Shown here: positions 53,242 through 60,293 of the stretch, in pieces | How positions within the stretch are numbered: the stretch's first letter is position 1 | Layout: every line of letters begins with the position of its first letter | DNA from: Baekduia alba | Lineage (GTDB): Bacteria; Actinomycetota; Thermoleophilia; Solirubrobacterales; Solirubrobacteraceae | Reading direction: 5' to 3' | NCBI RefSeq assembly: GCF_028416635.1 | Contig: NZ_CP114013.1 | Coordinates: forward strand, 4,092,001-4,156,000 | DNA length: 64,000 bases | Notes under the pieces: model-generated | Databases searched by the model: none | Told to the model about the DNA's origin: nothing | What the model saw: the letters and a program-made list of their open reading frames with translations, nothing else | Translations under genes and position numbers: made by a program

Positions 53242-53728
53242 TCGCGAGCCTCCAGATCTTCGTCCGAGCCAACTCGACCACGCCACCCCCATCGACGGCA
53301 TCATCCGATCTGGATGAGACGGCCGCCAACCACTTGATCGCAGCGTCGTCGAGCACTGCTGCTATCGCCTGGAGGCGAGCGGCAGGCGGCCTTCGCGACT
53401 CAGCTACGCGCAGCTTCTCAGCCTCGGGACCGACGGCTCGGAGCCGTACGTCGCGATGGTTGGCCGGCCCGCTGTCACGGCGTACCAGGCCGGCGGCCAC
53501 GCGCCGGCGAATCACGCCGGTGGTCCCGCTCGCGCTGATCTGCAGCGCCCGGGCCAGCTCGCCGGGTCGCATCGAGCCGCTGCGTTTGACCAATCCCAAC
53601 GCGCGCAGGTCGGTGGGCGTGAGGGCGCGCGCACGCCCGAGCGCGGCCATGTGGCGCACCGCGGACTCGACCAAGCGAGCAAGGCCATCGGCGAGGACCC
53701 GATCGACGTCCCCGCCCAGGTCGGTCAC
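53228..53728 (-). CDS. MarR-family regulator
   Basis: 166 residues with a winged helix: TPTDLRALGLVKRSGSMRPGELARALQISASGTTGVIRRRVAAGLV (about 37-82), then the wing with RRDSGPANHRDVRLRAVG. The C-terminal helices are typical but Ala/Arg-rich. GTG 53728 overlaps the IclR stop, and its own stop lies inside the FUSC start region. It probably regulates the FUSC exporter in response to an aromatic ligand, as inferred from context. Confidence 0.85.
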   Translation of the reverse strand: MTDLGGDVDRVLADGLARLVESAVRHMAALGRARALTPTDLRALGLVKRSGSMRPGELARALQISASGTTGVIRRRVAAGLVRRDSGPANHRDVRLRAVGPEAEKLRVAESRRPPAARLQAIAAVLDDAAIKWLAAVSSRSDDAVDGGGVVELARTKIWRLASELG

Positions 53729-54449
53729 GCCGACCCGACCGTCAAGTCATCGCTCAACTCCCGGGCGGTGCGTATGACGAGACGCGCGACGTGGTCGTCG
53801 ACCTCGATGCCGGAGGCCTGCAGGGCAGCCACGGTCTCGCCGCTCTCGACGATCGGCGCCGCCACACTGCAGCCGTCCGCCACCGCCTCGCCGGCGTCGG
53901 CCGCGTAGCCGTCGGCGCGGACCATCTCGAGTTCACGGCGCAGGGCAAGCGGGTCGGTGATTGTGCGATCGGTCCGTCGCTCGAGCGGTGCGGAGAGGAC
54001 GCTGTCGCACCAGCGATCGCGCCAGGCCAGCAGCACCTTCCCACCCGCGCAGCAGTGCACAGGAACGACCTCCTGCACCGCCGGCCCAGCCACCTCGCCC
54101 TCGGCGTCGCAGCGCAGGACGCAGACCACCGACTGGTAGCTCGGCATCACCAGCTCGGCGACCACGCCGGTCCGCTCGTGCGCCAGCGCGACATAGGGTC
54201 TCGCGCGCCGCACGAGCGTCGAGTTGTTCAGCACCTGCCCGGCCAGCGCCACCATCCGCATCGTCGGCCGGTAGCGCCGCCGGTGATCCTCGCCGCGCAC
54301 CAGGTACTCCTCCTCGACCAGCTGCTCGAGCACGCGTCGGGCCGTGCGCGGATGCGCGCCAAGCGCCTCGGCCAGCTGGGCGCCGACAGCGACTCGTAGG
54401 CCAACAACTCGAGCACCCGCATCGTGCGCGCGACATGCCACGCCTCCAC
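53725..54449 (-). pseudogene. IclR-family regulator, frameshifted in the HTH
   Basis: From GTG 54449 the frame encodes AWHVARTMRVLELLAYESLS, the first helix of an IclR winged helix. At about 54376-54383 the reading shifts by one base; QLAEALGAHPRTARRVLEQL, VEEEYLVRGEDHRRRYR and the whole effector domain (ALAHERTGVVAELVMPSYQ, CCAGGKVLLAW, VRADGYAADAGEAVADGCSV) continue in the other frame to the stop at 53725. One missing base in a GGGC/GCCC run restores a 240-residue protein. Its stop overlaps the MarR start. Recent mutation or sequencing indel. Confidence 0.75.
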
Positions 54450-54500
54450 GTCTAACCCACCGACCGCGCGCGCCCGGCGACGCGATCCCGCTCGCCGCGA

Positions 54501-54758
54501 CTAGGTGTGTTGTGCATGGACTTGCGGGATGTAGGTGACGGTGATGCCCAGCGACACGGTGAACTCGTGCCAAAAGGTGTCCTTGGCGACCATCAGAGCG
54601 ATCTCGTACAACTCGTCCAACGAGCGCCCTTCGAGGTTGGTCTCAAACGTGACGCTGTGCTGGGTGAGCTGGTCGTCGCCGCCCTCCAGATTGGAGAACG
54701 TGATGTGGACGCAGACGCGCATCTCGACGTCGTCCTCGTCCTCCTCGCGCCCGGTCAC
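54501..54758 (-). CDS. Small hypothetical protein (85 aa)
   Basis: Acidic start (TGREEDEDDVEMRV), two beta strands (VCVHITFSN, HSVTFETNLEG) and a helix-strand end (DELYEIALMVAKDTFWHEF, VSLGITVTYIPQ). No family recognised. The ATG overlaps the stop of the upstream small gene, so the two form an operon; codon composition is normal for the region. Confidence 0.65.
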   Translation of the reverse strand: MTGREEDEDDVEMRVCVHITFSNLEGGDDQLTQHSVTFETNLEGRSLDELYEIALMVAKDTFWHEFTVSLGITVTYIPQVHAQHT

Positions 54759-55018
54759 TGCGGGCGCAGCAGCCGGGCGGCGCGCAGGCCTGCGTGGCTG
54801 GCAAAGACGAACTCGCCGAGCCGATGCACCAACCCGTCGCCGACCAGGATCTTGACCGCCTTCTCCAACAGGAACCGCTCCTGCCGTGGGTCTTGGTCGG
54901 GGCTGGCCAGCAGCCGGTCCAGCTCGTCGATCGAGTAGAGCGCCGGGTGATGCTCGACCAGGAAGTCGAGCAGGTAGCCGGCGGGGCCGCCCTCGGTGGC
55001 GTTGTCGCGCTCAGCCAT
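54755..55018 (-). CDS. Small winged-helix-like hypothetical protein (87 aa)
   Basis: Helical with a probable winged-helix layout: GYLLDFLVEHHPALYSIDELDRLL, then RQERFLLEKAVKILVGDGLVH and a strand pair RLGEFVFAS. Could be a DNA-binding or protein-binding wHTH. ATG 55018 follows a 103-nt leader containing the 45-bp repeat at 55077-55121. It overlaps the downstream 85-residue gene by four bases. Confidence 0.65.
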   Translation of the reverse strand: MAERDNATEGGPAGYLLDFLVEHHPALYSIDELDRLLASPDQDPRQERFLLEKAVKILVGDGLVHRLGEFVFASHAGLRAARLLRPQ

Positions 55019-55076
55019 GTCGACGCACCCCCGCGGGCGATGGCCGCGGCCAGTCGGGCGCGCGGCGATCTCGCGT

Positions 55077-55121
55077 CTCGATACGGTCCGAGATGTCCGT
55101 GGAGTTGACGCTCCTTGGGCC
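55077..55121 (-). repeat. 45-bp repeat R, copy 1
   Basis: 43 of 45 bases match 59701-59745. On the minus strand it contains CCAAGGAGCGTCAACTCC (a GGAG/CTCC inverted repeat) and ends CGGACCGTATCGAG. It lies 59-103 bp upstream of the small gene at 54755-55018 and may be a promoter or leader element. Confidence 0.6.
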
Positions 55122-55311
55122 ATGCCCCCGGCCGTTCGCTCGGCGCGGGGGCGCTATTTCACCGGCACCACCAAGCGGCAGACCCGGCCTCATTTGAGGC
55201 CGCCTGTCCGCAACGGTGGTACGCCGCGGGCAGGCGGGCGGGCCACGCTAGCTCTGCCCCCGAGAAAGGGGAAGCGAGCCCGGCGGACGGATTTTTGCCA
55301 GGTACTGGCGC

Positions 55312-55424
55312 CCAGGCACTGGAACGCCGCGAGTGCCTGGAACCCCGACAATCGCCGGTAATCCGCGGCAATCCGCCGCGACTCGACCGGTGACGAGCAC
55401 CCCGGAAAGCCCTGCAAATAGCGA
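55312..55424 (-). repeat. Arm repeat, copy c
   Basis: Minus-strand copy of the arm repeat: TATTTGCAGGGCTTTCCGG, GCGGATTACCGGCGATT and the hairpin CCAGGCACT-(11 nt)-AGTGCCTGG (55312-55340). It directly precedes the tRNA-Ala-like trace on the plus strand. Confidence 0.6.
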
Positions 55425-55427
55425 TTT

Positions 55428-55486
55428 CTGAGCGCGCAGGCTTCTTGCATCGCACCCAGGAGGTCTCGGACCTCCGATAAGCATCG
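55428..55486 (+). pseudogene. tRNA-Ala-like trace
   Basis: GAGCGCGCAGG, CTTGCATCGCA and CAGGAGGTCTCGG follow the order of the D-stem end, the TGC anticodon loop and the variable region of tRNA-Ala(TGC), with small insertions. The T-arm is collapsed to TCGG-ACCT-CCGA. At best a strongly decayed tRNA. Confidence 0.25.
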
Positions 55487-55793
55487 ATTTGCAGGAGTTT
55501 TTCGCTCCGTATCAGGCGACCTCCTGGACGTCGCCCAAGGAGCTCACGGTGGCATGTCGAGCCCGTCGCAGGGCTGTCCGACGTGGCGTCATCTGCGCCT
55601 CGCGCGGACGCGGTGACGCGGGGCCACGGAGGCGGCGGCGGCCGGGTCCCCTTCTGGGGCCTGGCCGCCGCTACAGCAACGCCGAATCCGGGCGGACCCA
55701 TCCCGATCGACGGCGATATCGCCGAATAAGGCACGAGTGCCTCAACCGCGCGCCGCCGCTAGGCCATTCTGAACGATCTCTGAAACGAAGAAA

Positions 55794-55810
55794 CCCCGCG
55801 ACGTGCGGGG
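55794..55810 (-). terminator. Terminator downstream of tRNA-His-like sequence 1
   Basis: CCCCGC-GACGT-GCGGGG stem followed on the minus strand by TTTCTTCGTTT, a classic rho-independent terminator 14 bp after the tRNA-like 3' end. The equivalent in copy 2 (59932-59948) has one mismatch. Confidence 0.75.
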
Positions 55811-55823
55811 CTTCTCGACGAGG

Positions 55824-55895
55824 GTGAGCGAGGGGACTCGAACCCCCGACCGCCTGGACCACAAGCAGGAGCTCGACAGCACGCGAAGCGCCCAC
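55824..55895 (-). pseudogene. tRNA-His(GTG)-like sequence, copy 1
   Basis: Exactly 72 nt with cloverleaf spacing. The acceptor arms GTGGGCG/CGCTCAC pair (one G-U), the T-arm GGGGG-TTCGAGT-CCCCT is sound, the anticodon loop is TTGTGGT (GTG, His), and position 73 is C as in tRNA-His. The D-stem (TCGC/GAGC) and one anticodon-stem pair are broken and the encoded G-1 is missing. The 3' half is preserved, the 5' half decayed, as at integrase attachment sites. Confidence 0.65.
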
Positions 55896-55988
55896 TTGCC
55901 GAGCATTCGCGTCACCGCATGCCGTTCTCACGGGCCGCGATAGCCACGGATCACGGTCGATTCTGGGCGGTTCAGGCACTCCTGGCGC

Positions 55989-56339
55989 TCAAGTGCCTGG
56001 ACGATCGTGGTCCTCACGCAGGCCCAGCGTCGCCATCCGCCGCTCGCCCCACGCAGCCAGGGGGCCGAGCGCGCCGCTGAGCGCCTCACCCGGCTCGGTC
56101 AGGGCGTACTCGACGCGGGGCGGGACCTCGTCATGGTCTGTGCGGTCCACGATCCCGTCGCTCTCGAGCTCACGCAGATGCTGACTCAGCATCTTGTCGC
56201 TGATGCCCGGGATCGCGCGCCTGAGCTCTCCGAAGCGATGCACGCGCTCGGCGAGCGCCCACAGGATCAGTGCCTTCCACTTGCCCCCGACGACGTCCAT
56301 GGCGGCGTCGAGGCCGCAGCTGTAGGGCGGGTTTCGCAT
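55989..56339 (-). CDS. HxlR-type transcriptional regulator
   Basis: 116 residues: NPPYSCGLDAAMDVVGGKWKALILWAL, RVHRFGELRRAIPGISDKMLSQHLRELESDGIVDRT and YALTEPGEAL, the complete HxlR winged helix with the conserved Cys of the CG-LD motif. ATG 56339 has GGAGGCGGGAG upstream. It follows the imine-reductase-like gene on the same strand by 40 bp, and a palindrome in front of that gene (57285-57300) is its probable operator. The stop codon lies within the arm-repeat hairpin, which may serve as terminator. Confidence 0.9.
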   Translation of the reverse strand: MRNPPYSCGLDAAMDVVGGKWKALILWALAERVHRFGELRRAIPGISDKMLSQHLRELESDGIVDRTDHDEVPPRVEYALTEPGEALSGALGPLAAWGERRMATLGLREDHDRPGT

Positions 56340-56379
56340 GCTCCGCCTCCAGGCGTCGGAACCAGTACCAGCACGCACC

Positions 56380-57228
56380 TTATGCCACAGGCGCCGCGTT
56401 GCGCATCAGATCCAAGCAGACGTGAAGGTGGCCGATCAGCCCGTCGCTCAAGCCCTGCGCGCGGGTCGCCTCGATCATGTTCTCCAGAGCGACCGCCTGC
56501 ATCTGCGGGTTGAACTCCGGCGCCACCTCACCTCGTGCGTTCACGTTCATGGGCACGAAGGGCAACATCTGCTCCATCCACGGGAGCAGCAGGTCGGACA
56601 TGAACGGGTCGATCTCGCCGTCGCCCGAGGCGACCATCGCGATCGCCTGCTGTGCGCCGGCGAACATCCCGTACATCCCTCCGAGCAGCGCCATGTCGTA
56701 CAGCGACGCGAGGCCGGCGTCCTCACCGACGTGGATCGACCTGCCGAACGCGGCGAGCGCGGGCTCCACGCGTCGAAAGACGTCCGTCGCGCCGCTGCAG
56801 AGGATGAACGCGCCCAGCTGTCCAATGGTCGGCGGCACCGCCATGATCCCACCGTGGACGTAGTCCACGCCACGCGCGCGCATCCACCCTTCCTGCGCGC
56901 GGGCATGTGCCGGCAGCCCGTTGGTGACGTTCACGATCGTCGTGCCGCGCAGCTCGCTGCCGAGCGGCTCCAAGACCGCGCGCACGGCAGCGTCGTCGAG
57001 GAGGCACACGATCGCGACGTCGCTGTCGGCGATCGCCGCCGACGCCGTCTCGGCCAGCGGCGCACCACGCGCCGTCAGCATCGTGGCCTTGTCGGCACTG
57101 CGGTTCCACACCGTCGTCGGATGTCCCGCCGACAGCAGTGCGCCGGCGAGCGCCTGGCCCATCGCGCCGAGGCCGAGGACGGCGACACGTGGCTGGTCAC
57201 TCTCAAGGGAGGTCAGTTCAGCAGACAT
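56380..57228 (-). CDS. NAD(P)-binding beta-hydroxyacid dehydrogenase / imine-reductase-like enzyme
   Basis: 282 residues. N-terminal Rossmann domain: PRVAVLGLGAMGQALAGALLSAGH, TTVWNRSADKA (Arg/Ser suggests NADPH). The middle helix region has DYVHGGIMAVPPTIGQLGAFILCSG, and the C-terminal half ASLYDMALLGGMYGMFAGAQQ and FNPQMQAVALENMI. Lacks the catalytic Lys region of hydroxyisobutyrate dehydrogenases and resembles imine reductases. Start ATG 57228. Co-transcribed with HxlR, which probably controls it. Confidence 0.85.
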   Translation of the reverse strand: MSAELTSLESDQPRVAVLGLGAMGQALAGALLSAGHPTTVWNRSADKATMLTARGAPLAETASAAIADSDVAIVCLLDDAAVRAVLEPLGSELRGTTIVNVTNGLPAHARAQEGWMRARGVDYVHGGIMAVPPTIGQLGAFILCSGATDVFRRVEPALAAFGRSIHVGEDAGLASLYDMALLGGMYGMFAGAQQAIAMVASGDGEIDPFMSDLLLPWMEQMLPFVPMNVNARGEVAPEFNPQMQAVALENMIEATRAQGLSDGLIGHLHVCLDLMRNAAPVA

Positions 57229-57284
57229 GCGCCTACGGTTACCGATCGCATCGACAAGTACAAGAACTGACTTCATGGTCAGTG

Positions 57285-57300
57285 CTTACCAAAAGGTAAG
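57285..57300. promoter_or_regulatory. HxlR operator candidate
   Basis: CTTACCAAAAGGTAAG, a perfect 6+4+6 palindrome 57 bp upstream of the imine-reductase-like gene. It resembles the TTAC-N-GTAA sites typical of HxlR-family regulators. Confidence 0.6.
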
Positions 57301-57479
57301 AGCCTGCTGCACCATGTCGGAACGTGACCTTGGTGATCGGCGACGGGCTCGTGCAAGCCCTGATCATCGACGACGACCCAACCCCGCGCCGCCGCGATCA
57401 CCTCGCTCCTGCGCTCGGCCCGCGGTGACCGCATCGATGCCGCCACGACGTTGACCGACGCGATCGTACGCGCTTGCCT

Positions 57480-57956
57480 ACCGATCGCCCGGAAGCAGCC
57501 GGTAGGGTGAGGCCTCTGCGCCGCACGGGTCGGTGTGGCCGCTGGGGGCGACATGATGTCGGCGTGCCGCTTCTGGCGGTTGATGCCTGCGTGTTTTGCG
57601 GCGATGGTTGGAGGTGAAGAGCCAGCCATCACGGCGGCAGTGCGTTGGTTGCTGGTGGTGTAGATCGCGCCGTAGGCCCAGCCGTCGAGCATGGTGCGGA
57701 TGAAGCGTTCGGCTTTGCCGTTGTCTGGGGCCGGTAGGGGCGGGTGCGCAGGCTCCAGGCCCAGGCGGCCGTATCGGTTCTAGCCGCGCCACCGCAAAGA
57801 CGCCGTGACCGAGCTTTCGGGAAGAGATGCTCGTGCCTGCTTCCGCAGGCAACCGGACGCAATCTGCGAGGCGTCCGGTTGCCCAAGGACACGCACTCGT
57901 GCAAGTTGACCTACATGTCGGCTCTATGCGAGCTCGCCGGCGTCGGCCCCCGCTAG
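57480..57956 (-). mobile_element. IS481-family transposase C-terminal remnant
   Basis: Minus-strand segments in alternating frames give LRTRPYRPQT, then DNGKAERFIRTMLDGWAYGAIYT and SNQRTAA, the C-terminal end of an IS481 DDE domain including the catalytic Glu in NGKAERF. The order and frame breaks show decay. This is the half missing from the plus-strand remnant at 32200-32820, although it need not come from the same copy. Confidence 0.7.
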
Positions 57957-57965
57957 TCGGCGGCC

Positions 57966-58823
57966 ATGCACTACGGTCCTCGAGCAATGACATCGACTAC
58001 ACGTGATGTGGTCGCCTTCGCCCGCGACGTGGAGATCGTCGCGCCGCTGTGGCAGGGCTCCGGCGAGGCGGGGCTCGGCGCGGGATCGCGAGCGCTGGCC
58101 GAGTGGATCGTCGCCGAAGCCAGGCGGCTCACGGTGCCGGCGGATGAAGACGGCGACAGCGATGATGACGACGTGCGCGCCCTGTCGGCGGTCGCGGCCC
58201 ATCTGGACGCCGTGCGCCGCACGCTTGGCCAGCTGGATCCGTCGCGCACGCTGACGCTGGGCGGCGACTGCACCGTGGAGGTCGCGCCCGTCAGCCATCT
58301 CGCGGCGCGCCACCCCGAGTTGCGCGTGCTGTGGATCGACGCGCACGCCGACCTCAACGACCCGGCCACGAGCCCCAGCGGCCTGGCCCACGGCATGCCG
58401 CTGCGCCTTCTGCTCGGCGACGGTCACCCCGACCTCCTCCCCGCCACCACGCTCTCGCCCGACCGCTGCGCTCTCGTAGGGGTCCGCGACATCGACCCGG
58501 CCGAGCGCGAGCTGATCACGCGGCGCGACATCGCGTGGTTCGCTGACCCTGCAAGCCACGAGGTCGCCACATGGCTGCCCGCCGGAGCGCCGGTCTACCT
58601 CCACCTCGACCTCGACGTCCTGGACCCAGCGATCTGGCCCGCGGTCGCCCTCCCGACCCCGCGCGGCTCGTCGGTGCAGGAGCTCGCTGCGCTCATCGCC
58701 GCCGTGCGCGAACGGGCCACGCTGGTCGGCATCGGCATCACCGAGTACCTCCCGCGCGCGCCGCACGACCTCGCCACCCTCGAACCGGTGTTCGCCGCAC
58801 TGGGCCTGACGACGACCGGGTGA
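57966..58823 (+). CDS. Arginase/agmatinase-family enzyme
   Basis: 285 residues (278 from ATG 57987). Metal-binding motifs: LTLGGDCTVE, where arginases have GGDH, so the first ligand His is Cys; LWIDAHADLND (Asp/His/Asp ligands) and HLDLDVLDP near residue 215. Ureohydrolase fold; hydrolyses a guanidino or formimidoyl substrate. GGDC variants occur in uncharacterised actinobacterial members and may bind metal differently. Lies between the two tRNA-like modules, next to an IS fragment, so probably cargo of that segment. Confidence 0.85.
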   Translation: MHYGPRAMTSTTRDVVAFARDVEIVAPLWQGSGEAGLGAGSRALAEWIVAEARRLTVPADEDGDSDDDDVRALSAVAAHLDAVRRTLGQLDPSRTLTLGGDCTVEVAPVSHLAARHPELRVLWIDAHADLNDPATSPSGLAHGMPLRLLLGDGHPDLLPATTLSPDRCALVGVRDIDPAERELITRRDIAWFADPASHEVATWLPAGAPVYLHLDLDVLDPAIWPAVALPTPRGSSVQELAALIAAVRERATLVGIGITEYLPRAPHDLATLEPVFAALGLTTTG

Positions 58824-58920
58824 GCCCGCCGGTTCATGACCTCAGATGTCTCATCGATCTCCGGCCGAGCGCCCGGCAGGAGGCGTCGGTTGCCCCTCCT
58901 CGGCGGGGCTTGCGGGCCCA

Positions 58921-59282
58921 TCAGCGCCCGGTCTCGAGGATCCAATCCATCGCAAGCGGACAGGCGTTGAGCACCGAGATGTGGCCGTCGCGCGGGCGCA
59001 ACCAGAGCTCGGCGAACGGTAGGCCCGCGACGAGCTGATCCGCGTGGGACACGGGAACGACGCGGTCCTCGCCACCGTGCACGACGAGAACCGGCACGTC
59101 GATGTCCGCGAGCTCGAAACCCCATGGCTCGACGAAGGCGACATCGTCGTCAACCAGGCCATCGCTCCCAGCGGCGTTGGCAGCTTGGGCGTCCGCGCCG
59201 AGCGCGCGCCATCGGCCTCCCAACGGGCCGCGGTGAAGCTCTGCCCGTCGAAGGCGACTTTGCGCGCGAACTCCGCGCGGGC
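58921..59282 (-). pseudogene. Alpha/beta hydrolase fragment, frameshifted
   Basis: The C-terminal third is clear: DDDVAFVEPWGFELADIDVP, VLVVHGGEDRVVPVSHADQL with the catalytic Asp, and LRPRDGHISVLNACPLAMDW with the catalytic His. About 40 codons upstream the protein-like frame changes (EFARKVAFDGQSFTAARW), and the nucleophile-elbow half (GxSxG) is absent. A decayed hydrolase. Confidence 0.65.
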
Positions 59283-59439
59283 CGCGCGGCCTCCCGTCGC
59301 CGAGCGCAGACCGCCTGGCGCGTGCGTGCCTTGTACCACTCGGACATGGCCGGACCTCCTCACTCTTGAGGTCAGCCGGAGCCTTCTCTCCGGCCAGACA
59401 AACCCTCGCGAGGAGTGTCCGGCCACCACACATCACCGG

Positions 59440-59724
59440 TCAACCCCAAGCACTACCGGCCATAGGGTCTAGTCGTGCGAGTACAACCGAGGGTGTCCAG
59501 GACCGCGAAGGCATCTCGGAAATCGACGCCGCGGCCAGGAGATCGGACGGTGCGAGGTCGCGAGCCTCGTCGAAGGAACCGTGGTTGAAGTCCAAGTTGG
59601 GAAGCGTCTGAGCACGCAGCAGGCCACGCAGCCCCGCCTCGATCATCAGGACGAGCGAGATGTTGTCGTCGTTGCTCGATGCCGCGAGCGAGTCTCGGGA
59701 CTCGATACGGTCCGAGTTGTCCAT
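59440..59724 (-). CDS. Small hypothetical protein (94 aa)
   Basis: ATG 59724 has AAGGAG nine bases upstream. Sequence begins MDNSDRIESRDSLAAS, then LVLMIEAGLRGLLRAQTLPN and FDEARDLAPSDLLAAASI; soluble, mostly helical by composition. No family recognised. The start region coincides with repeat R copy 2, whose copy 1 has ACG instead of ATG at the same place, so this reading frame could be accidental to a conserved promoter or leader. Confidence 0.4.
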   Translation of the reverse strand: MDNSDRIESRDSLAASSNDDNISLVLMIEAGLRGLLRAQTLPNLDFNHGSFDEARDLAPSDLLAAASISEMPSRSWTPSVVLARLDPMAGSAWG

Positions 59725-59745
59725 GGAGTTGACGCTCCTTGGGCC
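59701..59745 (-). repeat. 45-bp repeat R, copy 2
   Basis: Differs from 55077-55121 at two positions. Here the repeat supplies an AAGGAG ribosome binding site and the ATG of the small gene ending at 59440. Confidence 0.6.
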
Positions 59746-59847
59746 GACTGCGGTCAGCGGCTCCACGGAGACGAGGCCGACCGGTCCTCCAGAGGCCCCA
59801 GCCGCCGTCGCAACGACGCCGAATCCGCACGAATCGGCGCCCATCCG

Positions 59848-60137
59848 CGGCGATATCGCCGAATAAAGGCACTGGTGCCTGAACCGCGCGCCGCCGCTAG
59901 GCCATTCTGAACGATCTCTGAAACGAAGAAACCCCGCGACGTGCAGGGCTTCTCGTCAAGGGTGAGCGACGGGACTCGAACCCGCGACCGCCTGGACCAC
60001 AAACGCAGACTCTATCCGGGTGGAATGTACCATTAGCAGGGCATTCGCGGATCTCGCTGTGGTCGACGCCGGGCTGGCGTTCCCGCGGATTCGGGCCGGT
60101 TCCGCACGGTCCAGGCACTCCTCGGATTTGAGTGCCT
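59848..60137. repeat. tRNA-His-like repeat module, copy 2
   Basis: Same order as copy 1: palindrome CGGCGATATCGCCG (59848-59861), short hairpin AGGCACT-GGTGCCT (59867-59880), invariant stretch with CCATTCTGAACGATCTCTGA, weakened terminator, tRNA-His-like sequence (59962-60033, minus) and arm repeat ending with hairpin 60112-60136. Together the copies bound about 4.1 kb as direct repeats. Confidence 0.8.
59962..60033 (-). pseudogene. tRNA-His(GTG)-like sequence, copy 2
   Basis: The 3' half, from anticodon loop TTGTGGT through T-arm GCGGG-TTCGAGT-CCCGT to acceptor CGCTCAC and C73, is intact. The 5' half no longer pairs: only three acceptor pairs, and broken D and anticodon stems. It is therefore a remnant carrying the segment usually used as an integrase attachment core. 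Confidence 0.65.
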
Positions 60138-60293
60138 GAACGATCCGTGCGTCTCGGCAGCACGACGCGACCGCCACTTTCGGCGAGCGCACACCGGGAC
60201 GATCGACCAACCGGTACCCAACGCCGCAGGCGTCTCAAAGGGTGAATCGTTGCGCAAACCTACACTTAGGCCATGGAGGAGAAGCAAGCCGAC

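Larger units (their letters stand above)
55711..55999. repeat. tRNA-His-like repeat module, copy 1
   Basis: Layout left to right: palindrome CGGCGATATCGCCG (55711-55724), short hairpin GGCAC-GA-GTGCC (55729-55742), a nearly invariant stretch with a terminator, the tRNA-His-like sequence on the minus strand (55824-55895), and an arm repeat ending in the AGGCACT/AGTGCCT hairpin (55974-55998). Copy 2 at 59848-60137 has the same order and spacing (95 bp from short hairpin to tRNA in both), with about 93% identity over the central 120 bp. Confidence 0.8.

Noticed and set aside
55159-55734. A 191-residue minus-strand ORF across the arm repeat and leader region
   Set aside because: It spans structured repeats and a tRNA-like trace, has no start signal and no family.
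55824-60033. Functional tRNA-His genes
   Set aside because: Both copies have intact 3' halves, but broken D-stems and (in copy 2) a broken acceptor stem, and the G-1 position is not G in copy 1. Treated as remnants or attachment cores.
55312-60137. CRISPR-like array from the repeated hairpins
   Set aside because: Repeats are few, irregularly spaced over kilobases and hairpin-based; there are no short unique spacers and no cas genes.
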